64,000 nt of DNA, from contig DAONJS010000004.1 of NCBI GenBank assembly GCA_035405785.1, positions 124,001 to 188,000 of the forward strand, written 5' to 3'. The notes under the pieces were generated by a model, which worked only from the letters and a program-made list of their open reading frames with translations, did no database searches and was not told where the DNA came from. The translations under genes were made by a program, and so were the position numbers. Positions within the stretch are counted from its first letter, which is position 1. Each line of letters opens with the position of its first letter. Positions 52,248 through 60,286 of the stretch are shown piece after piece. The stretch is from BPGX01 sp035405785 (GTDB lineage: Bacteria; Bacteroidota; Bacteroidia; B-17B0; Aurantibacillaceae).

Positions 52248-53498
52248 ATGTCTGTATTAGAATTAAAAGTTCCAAGTCCTGGTGAATCTGTAACAGAAGT
52301 AACTATTGCAAGATGGCTTAAACAAAATGGTGATATAGTAGAAAAAGATGAAGTAGTAGCAGAAATTGATTCTGATAAAGCCACACTTACGCTCAATGCT
52401 GAAGAAGCAGGAAAACTTGAAATCCTTGTTCCAGAAGGAGAAGCCGTAAAAGTCAATTCAGTAGTAGCAAAAATTGATACTTCTGTAAAACCAACCATTA
52501 CCACAAAAACTGAAGCAAAGCAAGAAAAACAAGAAAAAGTTTCTGAATTAAAACAAGAACCAAAAACATCTGCTTCTGTTGAATCAAAAACATCACAAAA
52601 AGAACCAAGTCCTGCCGCCAAAAAAATAATTGCCGAGCAAAATATAGATTTGTCGCAAATTCAAGGTACAGGTAAAAATGGAAGAATTACAAAACAAGAT
52701 GTTCTTAAATACATAGCATCAGGATTTCCAAAAGCACAAGAAAGTATTTCTAATTATTGGACTGGTTCAAGAGAAACCGAAAGACAAAAAATGTCTTCGT
52801 TGCGTAAAGCAATTTCTAAAAGATTAGTTTCAGTAAAGAATCAAACTGCTATGCTCACCACTTTTAATGAAGTGGATATGAGTGCAGTTTATGAACTTAG
52901 AAATAAATACAAAGATAAATTCAAAGAAAAACACAATGTTAGTTTGGGCTTTATGAGTTTTTTCACAAAAGCCGTATGCGAAGCGTTGTATCATTTTCCT
53001 GCTGTAAATGCAATGATTGATGGAGATGAGATTGTGTATCATAAATATTGTGATATAGGTATTGCGGTAAGTACACCAAAAGGATTGATGGTGCCTATTA
53101 TTCGCAATGCTGAAAATATGAGTTTGGCTGAAATAGAACTAAAAATAAAAGAATTGGCAATTAAAGCACGAGATGGAAAATTGACAATACCTGATATGGA
53201 AGGAGGAACATTTACTATTACCAATGGTGGCGTATTTGGTTCAATGCTTTCTACACCTATTATTAATCCGCCACAAAGTGCTATATTAGGTATGCACAAT
53301 GTGGTAGAAAGACCTGTGGCTGTTAAAGGCAAAGTTGAAATTCGTCCCATCATGTATGTAGCATTGAGTTATGATCATCGTATTATTGATGGAAGAGAAA
53401 GTGTTGGATTTTTATACAAAGTAAAAGAATTAATTGAAAATCCTGTACGATTGATATTTAATGGAAAAGAACCAGAAGAAGTGCTGTTGGGGCTATGA
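52248..53498 (+). CDS. sucB: Dihydrolipoyllysine succinyltransferase (2-OGDH E2)
   Basis: 416 residues. Lipoyl domain 1-~80 with the lipoylated Lys in EIDSDKATLTL; a Lys/Glu/Ser/Thr-rich linker; the E3-binding domain SPAAKKIIAEQNIDLSQIQGTGKNGRITKQDVLKYI at ~122-160; then the catalytic core with RKAISKRLVSVKNQTAMLTTFNEVDMS and the active-site His/Asp in ALSYDHRIIDGRESV. Transfers succinyl groups to CoA. Stop is 10 nt before tRNA-Gly. Confidence 0.95.
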   Translation: MSVLELKVPSPGESVTEVTIARWLKQNGDIVEKDEVVAEIDSDKATLTLNAEEAGKLEILVPEGEAVKVNSVVAKIDTSVKPTITTKTEAKQEKQEKVSELKQEPKTSASVESKTSQKEPSPAAKKIIAEQNIDLSQIQGTGKNGRITKQDVLKYIASGFPKAQESISNYWTGSRETERQKMSSLRKAISKRLVSVKNQTAMLTTFNEVDMSAVYELRNKYKDKFKEKHNVSLGFMSFFTKAVCEALYHFPAVNAMIDGDEIVYHKYCDIGIAVSTPKGLMVPIIRNAENMSLAEIELKIKELAIKARDGKLTIPDMEGGTFTITNGGVFGSMLSTPIINPPQSAILGMHNVVERPVAVKGKVEIRPIMYVALSYDHRIIDGRESVGFLYKVKELIENPVRLIFNGKEPEEVLLGL

Positions 53499-53508
53499 CC
53501 AGCCCTTT

Positions 53509-53581
53509 GCGGCAGTAGCTCAGTTGGCAGAGCATCAGTTTCCCAAACTGAAGGTCGCGGGTTCGAATCCCGTTTGCCGCT
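53509..53581 (+). tRNA. tRNA-Gly (CCC)
   Basis: 73 nt. Acceptor stem GCGGCAG / TTGCCGC (last pair G-T), D arm GCTC...GAGC, anticodon stem TCAGT/ACTGA with loop TTCCCAA giving anticodon CCC, T arm GCGGG TTCGAAT CCCGT, discriminator T. No CCA is encoded. It lies between sucB and hbd. Confidence 0.97.
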
Positions 53582-53602
53582 CAAAATCTAAAATCTAAAA
53601 TT

Positions 53603-54520
53603 ATGAAAATTAAAAAAGTTGCTGTTATTGGAAGTGGTACAATGGGAAATGGCATTGCTCATGTATTTGCACAATTTGGATATGATGTAAATCTCATTGA
53701 TGTTCAGGAAAGTGCTTTACAAAAAGCCCTTCAAACTATTTCAAAAAATATGGATAGACAAATAGCAAAAGGAAGTTTGACTGAACAAGATAAAAAAGAT
53801 GCTCTTAATAGAATTAAAACATTTACAAGTATTGATAATGCTGTTACAGACAGAGATTTAATTGTAGAAGCCGCTACAGAAAACCCAACTATCAAATTAG
53901 ATATTTTCAAAAAAATTGATGCTCTTGCACCTGAACATTGTATTCTTGCTTCTAATACTTCTTCAATATCTATTACAAAAATTGCAGCCGTAACAAAAAG
54001 ACCAGAAAAGGTAATAGGCATGCACTTTATGAATCCTGTACCTGTAATGAAATTAGTTGAAATAATCAATGGATTTAAAACTTCCGAAGAAACAAATGCT
54101 ATTATTACCGATACTGCAAAATCATTACAAAAAGTACCAGTAACAGTAAATGATTTTCCCGGCTTTGTATCAAATAAAGTATTGATGCCTTTGATAAACG
54201 AAGCTATTTATACCTTATATGAAGGAATTGCGGGCGTTCAGGAAATTGATACAATTATGAAGTTAGGAATGGCTCATCCAATGGGTCCATTACAATTAGC
54301 AGATTTTATTGGATTAGATGTATGCTTATACATAATGCGTGTGTTGTATGAAGGATATGGAAATCAAAAATATGCACCTTGTCCTTTACTTGTAAAAATG
54401 GTAGATTCAGGAAATTTAGGTGTAAAATCTGGAATGGGTTTTTATGATTATTCAAATAAGGATAGCAAAGAACTAGTAGTAGCCCCACAATTCAGAAATA
54501 ACAAAAAGGAGTTAGTTTAA
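53603..54520 (+). CDS. 3-hydroxybutyryl-CoA dehydrogenase
   Basis: 305 residues. NAD(P)-binding VAVIGSGTMGNGIAHVFAQFGYDVNLID; the catalytic region SNTSSISITKIAAVTKRPEKVIGMHFMNPVPVMKLVEII with the conserved His of HFMNPVP; C-terminal PMGPLQLADFIGLDVCLYIM and GVKSGMGFYDY. Oxidises 3-hydroxybutyryl-CoA or shorter 3-hydroxyacyl-CoA. Unlike the fusion protein at 39,292, it keeps the HFMNP motif. It could take part in the last beta-oxidation steps of aromatic breakdown, but is not in that operon. Confidence 0.92.
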   Translation: MKIKKVAVIGSGTMGNGIAHVFAQFGYDVNLIDVQESALQKALQTISKNMDRQIAKGSLTEQDKKDALNRIKTFTSIDNAVTDRDLIVEAATENPTIKLDIFKKIDALAPEHCILASNTSSISITKIAAVTKRPEKVIGMHFMNPVPVMKLVEIINGFKTSEETNAIITDTAKSLQKVPVTVNDFPGFVSNKVLMPLINEAIYTLYEGIAGVQEIDTIMKLGMAHPMGPLQLADFIGLDVCLYIMRVLYEGYGNQKYAPCPLLVKMVDSGNLGVKSGMGFYDYSNKDSKELVVAPQFRNNKKELV

Positions 54521-54576
54521 ATAAAATTTAATCAAGAATAAGAGTATTTCTACAAACTGATTGATTATTGCTTTTA

Positions 54577-55476
54577 ATGAAAAAAATTCAACCGCCATTT
54601 TTAAAAGAAGGTGATGCTATTGGTATAGCGGCTACAGCCAGAAAAGTTCAATTTGAAGAAATTTCACCGGCTATTCAAATGCTTGAAAACAAAGGGTTTA
54701 AGGTATTAACTTCATCCAATCTATTTTTATCACATCATCAGTTTGCAGGAACAGACGAAGAAAGAATAAAGGGCTTACAGGAATTATTAGATAATCCTGA
54801 TATTAAAGCGATTTTAATTGCTCGTGGTGGTTATGGTACAGTAAGGATATTAGATAAATTAGATTTTACTGTATTCAAAAAATATCCAAAATGGATTTGT
54901 GGATTTAGTGATGTTACAGCATTATTAGCACATTTATACAATTTAGGTTTTCAAGGCATTCATTCTACAATGCCTATATTATTTTCTAAGTCAGAATTGT
55001 CTTTTAATTTATTAATTGATACTTTGAAAGGTAAAAAAATTACTTATCAAACACCAATTCATCCACTTAATAGATTTGGAGAAGCACAGGGAGATTGGAT
55101 TGGTGGAAATTTGTCGGTATTGTATTCATTGATGGGAAGTGTATCTCAACCCGATTATTCAGGAAAGATATTGTTTATAGAAGACATTGATGAATATCTT
55201 TATCACATTGACAGAATGATGATGCAAATGAAAAGAAGCGGTATATTAAAATCTATAAATGGCTTAATAGTAGGAGGATTTACTGATATGAAAGATAATA
55301 CTATCCCTTTTGGAAAAACAGCAGAAGAAATTATTTATGATGCAGTAAAAGAATATGATTATCCTGTGTGTTTTAATTTTCCATCAGGACATATAAAAGA
55401 CAATTATCCATTTATTTATGGAAGTAAAATAAAATTAATAGTTTCAGAACAATCTGTAGAGATTGAACAGGGTTAA
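54577..55476 (+). CDS. ldcA: LD-carboxypeptidase (peptidase S66)
   Basis: 299 residues from the ATG at 54577; a TTG at 54568 is less likely. Cleaves the terminal D-Ala from murein tetrapeptides during recycling. S66 motifs: DAIGIAATARKV, LIARGGYGTVRILD, the nucleophile Ser in GFSDVTALLAHL, IEDIDEYLYHIDRMMMQM with the catalytic Glu, and the His in FNFPSGHIKDNYPF. Convergent with the downstream repeat-protein gene; stop codons overlap by 4 nt. Confidence 0.9.
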   Translation: MKKIQPPFLKEGDAIGIAATARKVQFEEISPAIQMLENKGFKVLTSSNLFLSHHQFAGTDEERIKGLQELLDNPDIKAILIARGGYGTVRILDKLDFTVFKKYPKWICGFSDVTALLAHLYNLGFQGIHSTMPILFSKSELSFNLLIDTLKGKKITYQTPIHPLNRFGEAQGDWIGGNLSVLYSLMGSVSQPDYSGKILFIEDIDEYLYHIDRMMMQMKRSGILKSINGLIVGGFTDMKDNTIPFGKTAEEIIYDAVKEYDYPVCFNFPSGHIKDNYPFIYGSKIKLIVSEQSVEIEQG

Positions 55477-55811
55477 TACATGAGGTGCATTTTACTTTTA
55501 TTTTGCCAACCCGCATCACTTTTATATTCAGAGAAATAAATTATTAAATCAGCATCACTCTTGTAATCTACAAAGTAAATTTTCTTTTTAGCATCGCTCT
55601 TGTAGTTGGCAAAATACCATAATCCCTTATTACCTTCTGCATCACTTTTGTAAGCACATTTATATACTACTAAATCGGCATCACTTTTATATTTGCTAAC
55701 GAATACTTTTACATCAGCATCACTTTTGTATTCACAGCTGAAAACAACTTGTGAAAGTGATTTGCTATAAGCAAATACTAAAAATGGCAGTATGAGTAAA
55801 AAATGTTTCAA
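55473..55811 (-). CDS. Secreted YKSDA-repeat protein, probable 7_1 septoil-knot family (DUF6150)
   Basis: 112 residues: signal peptide (MKHFLLILPFLVFAYSKSLSQ) followed by six copies of a Tyr-Lys-Ser-Asp-Ala unit spaced ~14-17 residues, each followed by a short strand (VKVFV, LVVYK, KKIYF, LIIYF). I recall this repeat layout as that of the DUF6150 family, described as forming a 7_1 knot; this recollection should be checked. Cellular function is unknown. It is exported, probably periplasmic. Last gene of the FKBP-containing minus-strand group, 11 nt after the preceding one. Confidence 0.7.
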   Translation of the reverse strand: MKHFLLILPFLVFAYSKSLSQVVFSCEYKSDADVKVFVSKYKSDADLVVYKCAYKSDAEGNKGLWYFANYKSDAKKKIYFVDYKSDADLIIYFSEYKSDAGWQNKSKMHLMY

Positions 55812-55822
55812 AGCAAAAAATT

Positions 55823-56725
55823 TTACTTGCCAGCAACAGGTGGTGTTACGCTAATTACTTCTAATGTAAATACAAGGGTAGAGTATGGCGGTATAGGCCC
55901 TGCTTGTTGCTTACCATAAGCAAGAGAAGAGGGTACGATAATTTTTGCTTTAGTTCCTTTTTGCATCATTTGAAGCGCTTCATCCCATCCGGGAATTACT
56001 TCACCAGTTCCAACAGTAAATTCAATAGGGTCCTTTCCTTCTGAAGTATCAAACAAAGTACCGTCTGTTAATTCCCCACGATAATGTACTTTCACAACAG
56101 AGTTTGGAGTTATTTTTTCACCACTTCCTTTTTTAAGTTCAATATAATACAAACCACTATTGGTAGGTTTTACAGTAATTTTATTTTTTAGAATATAATC
56201 ATCTAACTTTTTAAGTTCTTCTTCTTTTAATTTTGCAAGTTCTTCTTCTTGTTTTCTTTGATTTTCTTCAAGTTCTTTTCTAGTTTTAATATCAACTAAT
56301 TTCATATAGATGTTTAGATATTCGCCGGGTCTTATAAAATTAGGTAATTCGTTCATCTTATTAGTTTTCAAGAAAAATGAATCTGCACTGATAATAAATG
56401 AAGCACTATCTCCTTTGTGCATCATTAAAATACCATCTTCTATACTTCCATGGAATGTTGGGGCTTGTAATAAAAACTTAGCAATACCACTACCATCTCT
56501 ACTAACATCAGAACTATTCACTATTGTAGAGTCATTACTTTGTTTTTTGATAATATATTGAATGGCTATTCCATCTCCAACTTGTGGTGTTATGGTTGTA
56601 TCATTTTTTACAAAGAATTTGTAATACAAACCTCTGTCAGATTCTTCGTAACCCTTGAATTTACTTTGTTTACAAGATGAGATGAGTAATGTTGTTCCCG
56701 CAATGAGTAGTAATTGTTTTTTCAT
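55823..56725 (-). CDS. FKBP-type peptidyl-prolyl isomerase lipoprotein, two-domain
   Basis: 300 residues. Lipoprotein signal (MKKQLLLIAGTTLLISSC). A degenerate N-terminal FKBP-like domain (YYKFFVKNDTTITPQVGDGIAIQYIIKK...FHGSIEDGILMMHKGDSASFII) is followed by a charged helical linker rich in Glu/Lys and a canonical FKBP domain (VVKVHYRGELTDGTLFDTSE, EVIPGWDEALQMMQKGTKAKIIVPSSLAYG, IPPYSTLVFTLEV). Assists folding of envelope proteins. Operon-like with the second FKBP-like gene (2-nt gap). Confidence 0.9.
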   Translation of the reverse strand: MKKQLLLIAGTTLLISSCKQSKFKGYEESDRGLYYKFFVKNDTTITPQVGDGIAIQYIIKKQSNDSTIVNSSDVSRDGSGIAKFLLQAPTFHGSIEDGILMMHKGDSASFIISADSFFLKTNKMNELPNFIRPGEYLNIYMKLVDIKTRKELEENQRKQEEELAKLKEEELKKLDDYILKNKITVKPTNSGLYYIELKKGSGEKITPNSVVKVHYRGELTDGTLFDTSEGKDPIEFTVGTGEVIPGWDEALQMMQKGTKAKIIVPSSLAYGKQQAGPIPPYSTLVFTLEVISVTPPVAGK

Positions 56726-56727
56726 TG

Positions 56728-57576
56728 TTATTTAATTTGTGTTAGTTTAATTTCGTATAACATTGGTGTAAATGGTGGAATTGTTTTATTAAAGCTTCCA
56801 TGTTTACCAAATGCAAGGGGCGAAGGTATAATAATTTTTGCTGACTGCCCAATATTTAGTTTTTTAATAACATAATTTAACCCTTCAATAAGTTGAAGTG
56901 TATCATTATAGCGAATTCCCAAACTATCACAATGGTCAATCATTCTGCCGTCTAAAAAATATCCCGAATAAGCCACTGTGGCTTCTTTTACATTTTTTCT
57001 GTTCTTAAATTCTGGAATTGGTAAGGGCTCTAACCAAACTATTCCATTTTCATCTTTTTGATGTAATGTTTTTGTTTTTTCTAAAAAATCAGCAATCATT
57101 TTTTCTTCATCCTTTTCAAAATCCTCAAAGTAGGCATTTTCTAGTGATTTCAAATGTTTTTTTATTTTTACAAAGCATTTAATAACACTATCATTCTTTA
57201 AGAAATTAGGGCAAATTTGAATATTGAATACATCTGACAATACTGTTTTTTTATCTGCAATGATGAGTAAGCTATCTTTTTCAGAAGATAAGTAAAATGG
57301 ATAAAAAAATGGATATTGAGTAGTATCTAAAAGTTGAATAAAGAATTTATCATTGCCTTCGTGATGTGAGTTCCAGAAAACAGAATCGGCAGAAGTAAGA
57401 AATTCAGCATCTAAATGAAGGAAATCATTGAGTTGAAATTTTTTTATAGTATCTTCAAATGCAAAGATTTGCCAGCGAACGCCCTTGTAGTGATTATTAT
57501 TTTCAGGTATTGTTGAATGAGTACATTGATAAAAAATTACTGGAAAAACTAAAATAAGATATTTGTAAACATTCAT
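56728..57576 (-). CDS. FKBP-like lipoprotein (GldI-like, degenerate)
   Basis: 282 residues. Lipoprotein-type N-terminus (MNVYKYLILVFPVIFYQC). The C-terminal ~90 residues are FKBP-like (ATVAYSGYFLDGRMIDHCDSLGIRYNDTLQLIEGLNYVIKKLNIGQSAKIIIPSPLAFGKHG, IPPFTPMLYEIKL). The N-terminal region also has the DGxxFxIxxxD-like layout of such proteins but cannot be aligned by eye. Resembles gliding-associated GldI proteins of this phylum. No other gliding gene is visible here. Two nt upstream of the next FKBP gene. Confidence 0.75.
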   Translation of the reverse strand: MNVYKYLILVFPVIFYQCTHSTIPENNNHYKGVRWQIFAFEDTIKKFQLNDFLHLDAEFLTSADSVFWNSHHEGNDKFFIQLLDTTQYPFFYPFYLSSEKDSLLIIADKKTVLSDVFNIQICPNFLKNDSVIKCFVKIKKHLKSLENAYFEDFEKDEEKMIADFLEKTKTLHQKDENGIVWLEPLPIPEFKNRKNVKEATVAYSGYFLDGRMIDHCDSLGIRYNDTLQLIEGLNYVIKKLNIGQSAKIIIPSPLAFGKHGSFNKTIPPFTPMLYEIKLTQIK

Positions 57577-57580
57577 TTAT

Positions 57581-58240
57581 TTAGATATTCAAAAAATGCC
57601 ATAATTCATCTAATCTTCTTTTTAAATCAATTTCACTTTCGGAAGATTGATAAACAGTTTTCACCTGATAATTGTATCTGTAAAATGTTTGTAGAATTCT
57701 GCTTACATCTTCTACATTTACTTTGATTGTAATTTCAAGTGTATTGGCATTGACGCTTTCTACATACATGCTCAAAATTTTTGCATCATTGCCTTCAATA
57801 ATGTTTGCTATTTGAACTGCAGAATAATCTTTGTAAGGAACTACTAAAACGATTATTCCACCTGTACTTTGTAATGAAGTAATGCGGGATAAATTTTGAA
57901 CAATACCTTTTGCACTTATACTTCCAATGTATTCATCTTTTTCATTAAGCACGGGCATTACTGTTACATTGTATTTAGTCATTAATCTGAATAATTCATA
58001 AATGTGCTGATGAACATATACAAAGGGCTTTTCAAGATGAATTTTAGATTCAGAAATTTTTTCGTTTAATTTATTGTAATCTAAAATATCTGATTCAGAT
58101 ATAATTCCAATGTATTTTTTATTGTCTGTAACAGGAAGGTCTGATACTTTAAATTGTGCCATCCATTCAAGTGCTTTTTGGAGAGTTTCATCAAGATGTA
58201 TAGGTGGCACATCATTAGTTATAAATTCATTAACAATCAT
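57581..58240 (-). CDS. CBS-domain pair protein with ACT-like C-terminus
   Basis: 219 residues. Two CBS motifs: VPPIHLDETLQKALEWMAQFKVSDLPVTDNKKYIGIISESDIL, and QHIYELFRLMTKYNVTVMPVLNEKDEYIGSISAKGIV. The last ~85 residues (GGIIVLVVPYKDYSAVQIANIIEGNDAKILSMYVE...) fold like an ACT domain. CBS pairs bind adenine nucleotides; the role is unknown. In Bacteroidota such genes are often near NAD kinase, not seen here. First gene of the group running to the YKSDA protein; 4-nt gap to the next. Confidence 0.85.
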   Translation of the reverse strand: MIVNEFITNDVPPIHLDETLQKALEWMAQFKVSDLPVTDNKKYIGIISESDILDYNKLNEKISESKIHLEKPFVYVHQHIYELFRLMTKYNVTVMPVLNEKDEYIGSISAKGIVQNLSRITSLQSTGGIIVLVVPYKDYSAVQIANIIEGNDAKILSMYVESVNANTLEITIKVNVEDVSRILQTFYRYNYQVKTVYQSSESEIDLKRRLDELWHFLNI

Positions 58241-58346
58241 TGTAGGGCTTTTGTGTGCAAATTAAAGAAATTAAATTCTAACAAATGATGGAAGTGGAAA
58301 AAATTTTAAAAATTTTTGACTTGATATTTCTACAAAACAAAAGTGA

Positions 58347-58955
58347 TTAATGCATCATATCTTCTAACTGCTTGCCAACATTAGGTGCTTTTTCTGCACC
58401 TGCTTCTGCTTCAAAATATGGCAATGGTGTAAAACCAAAAATTGCTGCTACGATATTTCCCGGAAAATATTGAATTGACTTATTGTATTCTTTTACTAAA
58501 TCATTGTATTTCATTCTTTGCACAGCAATTCTGTTTTCTGTACCTTCTAATTCTGTTCTTAATTCTGAAAATGCTTGATTAGTGCGTAATTCAGGATAGT
58601 TTTCTGCAACTGCTAATAATCTACCTAATGCTCCGCTTAATTCTCCTTGTGCTTTTTTGAATTTTTCAATACTTGCTTCGTCTAAATTATCAGCATTGAT
58701 TGTAACCTGTGTGGCTTTTGCACGAGCATTGATAACTTCTTCTAATGTAGATTTTTCAAAGTTTGCCTGTGCTTTTACAGTGCTTACGATATTTGGAATT
58801 AAATCCATTCTTCTTTGATACTGTGTTTGTACCTGTTGCCATTGGGCTTTGGCTTCTTCCTTTTTAGACACGAATTGATTTCTTTTGCTGCATGTCCATA
58901 CCCCACCTAATAATAAGAAGATGATTAATCCAATTAAAATTGTTTTTGTATTCAT
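58347..58955 (-). CDS. LemA family protein
   Basis: 202 residues. N-terminal membrane anchor (TKTILIGLIIFLLLGGVW) with a Cys that could be lipidated (VWTC). LemA core: AKAQWQQVQTQYQRRMDLIPNIVSTVKAQANFEKSTLEEVINARAKA, AQGELSGALGRLLAVAENYPELRTNQAFSELRTELEGTENRIAVQRMKYND and YNKSIQYFPGNIVA. The family is widespread, of unclear function, predicted to expose the helical domain outside the membrane. The TPM-domain partners that often follow are absent. Confidence 0.93.
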   Translation of the reverse strand: MNTKTILIGLIIFLLLGGVWTCSKRNQFVSKKEEAKAQWQQVQTQYQRRMDLIPNIVSTVKAQANFEKSTLEEVINARAKATQVTINADNLDEASIEKFKKAQGELSGALGRLLAVAENYPELRTNQAFSELRTELEGTENRIAVQRMKYNDLVKEYNKSIQYFPGNIVAAIFGFTPLPYFEAEAGAEKAPNVGKQLEDMMH

Positions 58956-58975
58956 AATTTTTGTTTTTTTGATTA

Positions 58976-59863
58976 TTAATATTTACCCCCTGAAGCACCA
59001 ATGTTTTCAATAGGATGCCAGGTTGTTTTTATTTCACAAGCATCTAAAATCAAATAAGGGTTTTCAACATCTTTATCATTCCACCAATCTTTTTTATTCC
59101 ATAATATGCTTCGTTTTACATTTAATGGTGCTAATTCCATTATAGTTTGAATAGATTTTTGATTGTCACGAGCATACACAATAGCATTTACATCCATGTG
59201 ATTAGCAAAGTGTGAAACAAGTTCACTTTCAAATCCAGTTAAGATATTCACAACACCTGCGGGCAAATCTGATGTAGCAAGCATTTCGGCAAATGTAATA
59301 GCATTCAATGGATATTTTTCTGATGCTAAAACCACGCAAGTATTTCCCGATGCAATAACTGGGATAATCACAGAAATTAAACCTAAAAAAGAAGGTTCTT
59401 CGGGTGCTATGATGCTCACTACACCTGTTGGTTCTGGTAATGAAAAATTAAAATGTGAGGATGCTACCGGATTTACAGTAGAAAAAATCTGAATATACTT
59501 ATCAGCCCAACCTGAATAGTAAATAATTCTATCAATAGATGTTAGAACTTCTTGTTTGGCTTTTGCAGGTGAAATTCCCTGTATTTCTAATTCTTCAATG
59601 ATTTGATCTTTGCGACCTTCTAACATTTCAGCCAAGCGATAAAGTATTTGGCTTTTATTCAATGCTGATTTTGATGCCCATCCAGATTGAGCAGAACGGG
59701 CGGCTACTACTGCATTGCGAAAATCTTTTCGTGATGATCTGCATACATTTGCAATGACTTTATCTTGTTTGTTTTTAACGGTATAATATCTGCCACTCTC
59801 TGTACGAGGAAATTGACCATTGATAAATAACTTATAAGTTTTTAATATACTTAATCTTGACAT
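58976..59863 (-). CDS. Half-length aldehyde dehydrogenase relative, catalytic half missing
   Basis: 295 residues from the ATG at 59863; the frame runs to a TTG at 59902, but a -7 promoter there excludes it. It aligns with the NAD-binding half of aldehyde dehydrogenases (FINGQFPRTESGRYYTVKN, AARSAQSGWASKSALNKSQILYRLAEMLEGRK, GVVSIIAPEEPSFLGLISVIIPVIASGNTCVVLASEKYPL, LPAGVVNILTG). The ELGG glutamate motif and the catalytic Cys domain are missing, so it cannot be an active ALDH alone. In this phylum such half proteins often lie next to a full-length ALDH; here none is present. The C-terminus WWNDKDVENPYLILDACEIKTTWHP is specific to the half type. Confidence 0.8.
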   Translation of the reverse strand: MSRLSILKTYKLFINGQFPRTESGRYYTVKNKQDKVIANVCRSSRKDFRNAVVAARSAQSGWASKSALNKSQILYRLAEMLEGRKDQIIEELEIQGISPAKAKQEVLTSIDRIIYYSGWADKYIQIFSTVNPVASSHFNFSLPEPTGVVSIIAPEEPSFLGLISVIIPVIASGNTCVVLASEKYPLNAITFAEMLATSDLPAGVVNILTGFESELVSHFANHMDVNAIVYARDNQKSIQTIMELAPLNVKRSILWNKKDWWNDKDVENPYLILDACEIKTTWHPIENIGASGGKY

Positions 59864-59881
59864 AGCATTATTTACAAACCG

Positions 59882-59889
59882 CAAATGTA
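59882..59889 (-). promoter_or_regulatory. -7 promoter element (TACATTTG) of the half-ALDH gene
   Basis: Exact TAnnTTTG match on the minus strand, 19 nt from the ATG at 59863; this decides the start codon. Confidence 0.55.
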
Positions 59890-59908
59890 CAAATAATTTC
59901 AATTAAAA

Positions 59909-60031
59909 TTACATTAAACCCATTGGGGTTTTTATGCCTTTTTTACCATTGCATTTACGAGTAGGTTGATGAGAATTACAAGCAAATGATAAAAAGGTAA
60001 TGAGTAAAACCCAGAATCCTATTTTTTTCAT
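59909..60031 (-). CDS. Very small lipoprotein (40 residues)
   Basis: ATG at 60031, TAA ending at 59909. Lipoprotein signal MKKIGFWVLLITFLSFAC followed by only 22 mature residues ending GKKGIKTPMGLM. A good -7 element lies 21 nt upstream. Short Cys-anchored proteins with a basic stretch and a TPMG-like C-terminus occur in related genomes as far as I recall; function unknown. Too short for length-based gene calling but has promoter, lipobox and stop in the right places. Confidence 0.65.
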   Translation of the reverse strand: MKKIGFWVLLITFLSFACNSHQPTRKCNGKKGIKTPMGLM

Positions 60032-60051
60032 CACAAAAAATATTTATGCTG

Positions 60052-60059
60052 CAAAGATA
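60052..60059 (-). promoter_or_regulatory. -7 promoter element (TATCTTTG) of the small lipoprotein gene
   Basis: Exact TAnnTTTG match on the minus strand. All but its last base lies inside the left 37-bp direct repeat of the DUF559 unit. Confidence 0.55.
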
Positions 60060-60178
60060 AAGGAAATTTTTTGAATAATTGGAATTTTCTTTGTTCAATT
60101 TTTATTGCTTTTGTTTGAAATTTCTCAATAATATAAAAAAATATAAATTTTTGTTTTGAGTTTGAAAAAATGATTAAG

Positions 60179-60215
60179 AACCTCACCCCAGCCCCTCTCC
60201 TTACAAGGAGAGGGG
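60179..60215 (+). repeat. CCTCACCCC palindromic repeat, left copy
   Basis: Begins AACCTCACCCCAGCCC and ends with the hairpin CCTCTCCTT-AC-AAGGAGAGG. Inverted relative to the copy at 60811-60850. Confidence 0.7.
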
Positions 60216-60286
60216 TATAAAAGGAAATAAAAATTTTTATGCTTTACTCCTTTCTCCTTATGAGGTGAAAGGATGTGGATGAAGGT

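Noticed and set aside
53375..53584. Minus-strand open frame reading RDSNPRPSVWETDALPTELLPQR
   Set aside because: It is the antisense translation of tRNA-Gly(CCC) plus the sucB 3' end, a well-known artefact.
55500..55740. Regularly spaced GCATCACTTTTAT-type DNA repeats, CRISPR-like at first sight
   Set aside because: They encode the in-frame YKSDA units of an exported protein; spacing and variation follow codons and there are no unique spacers.
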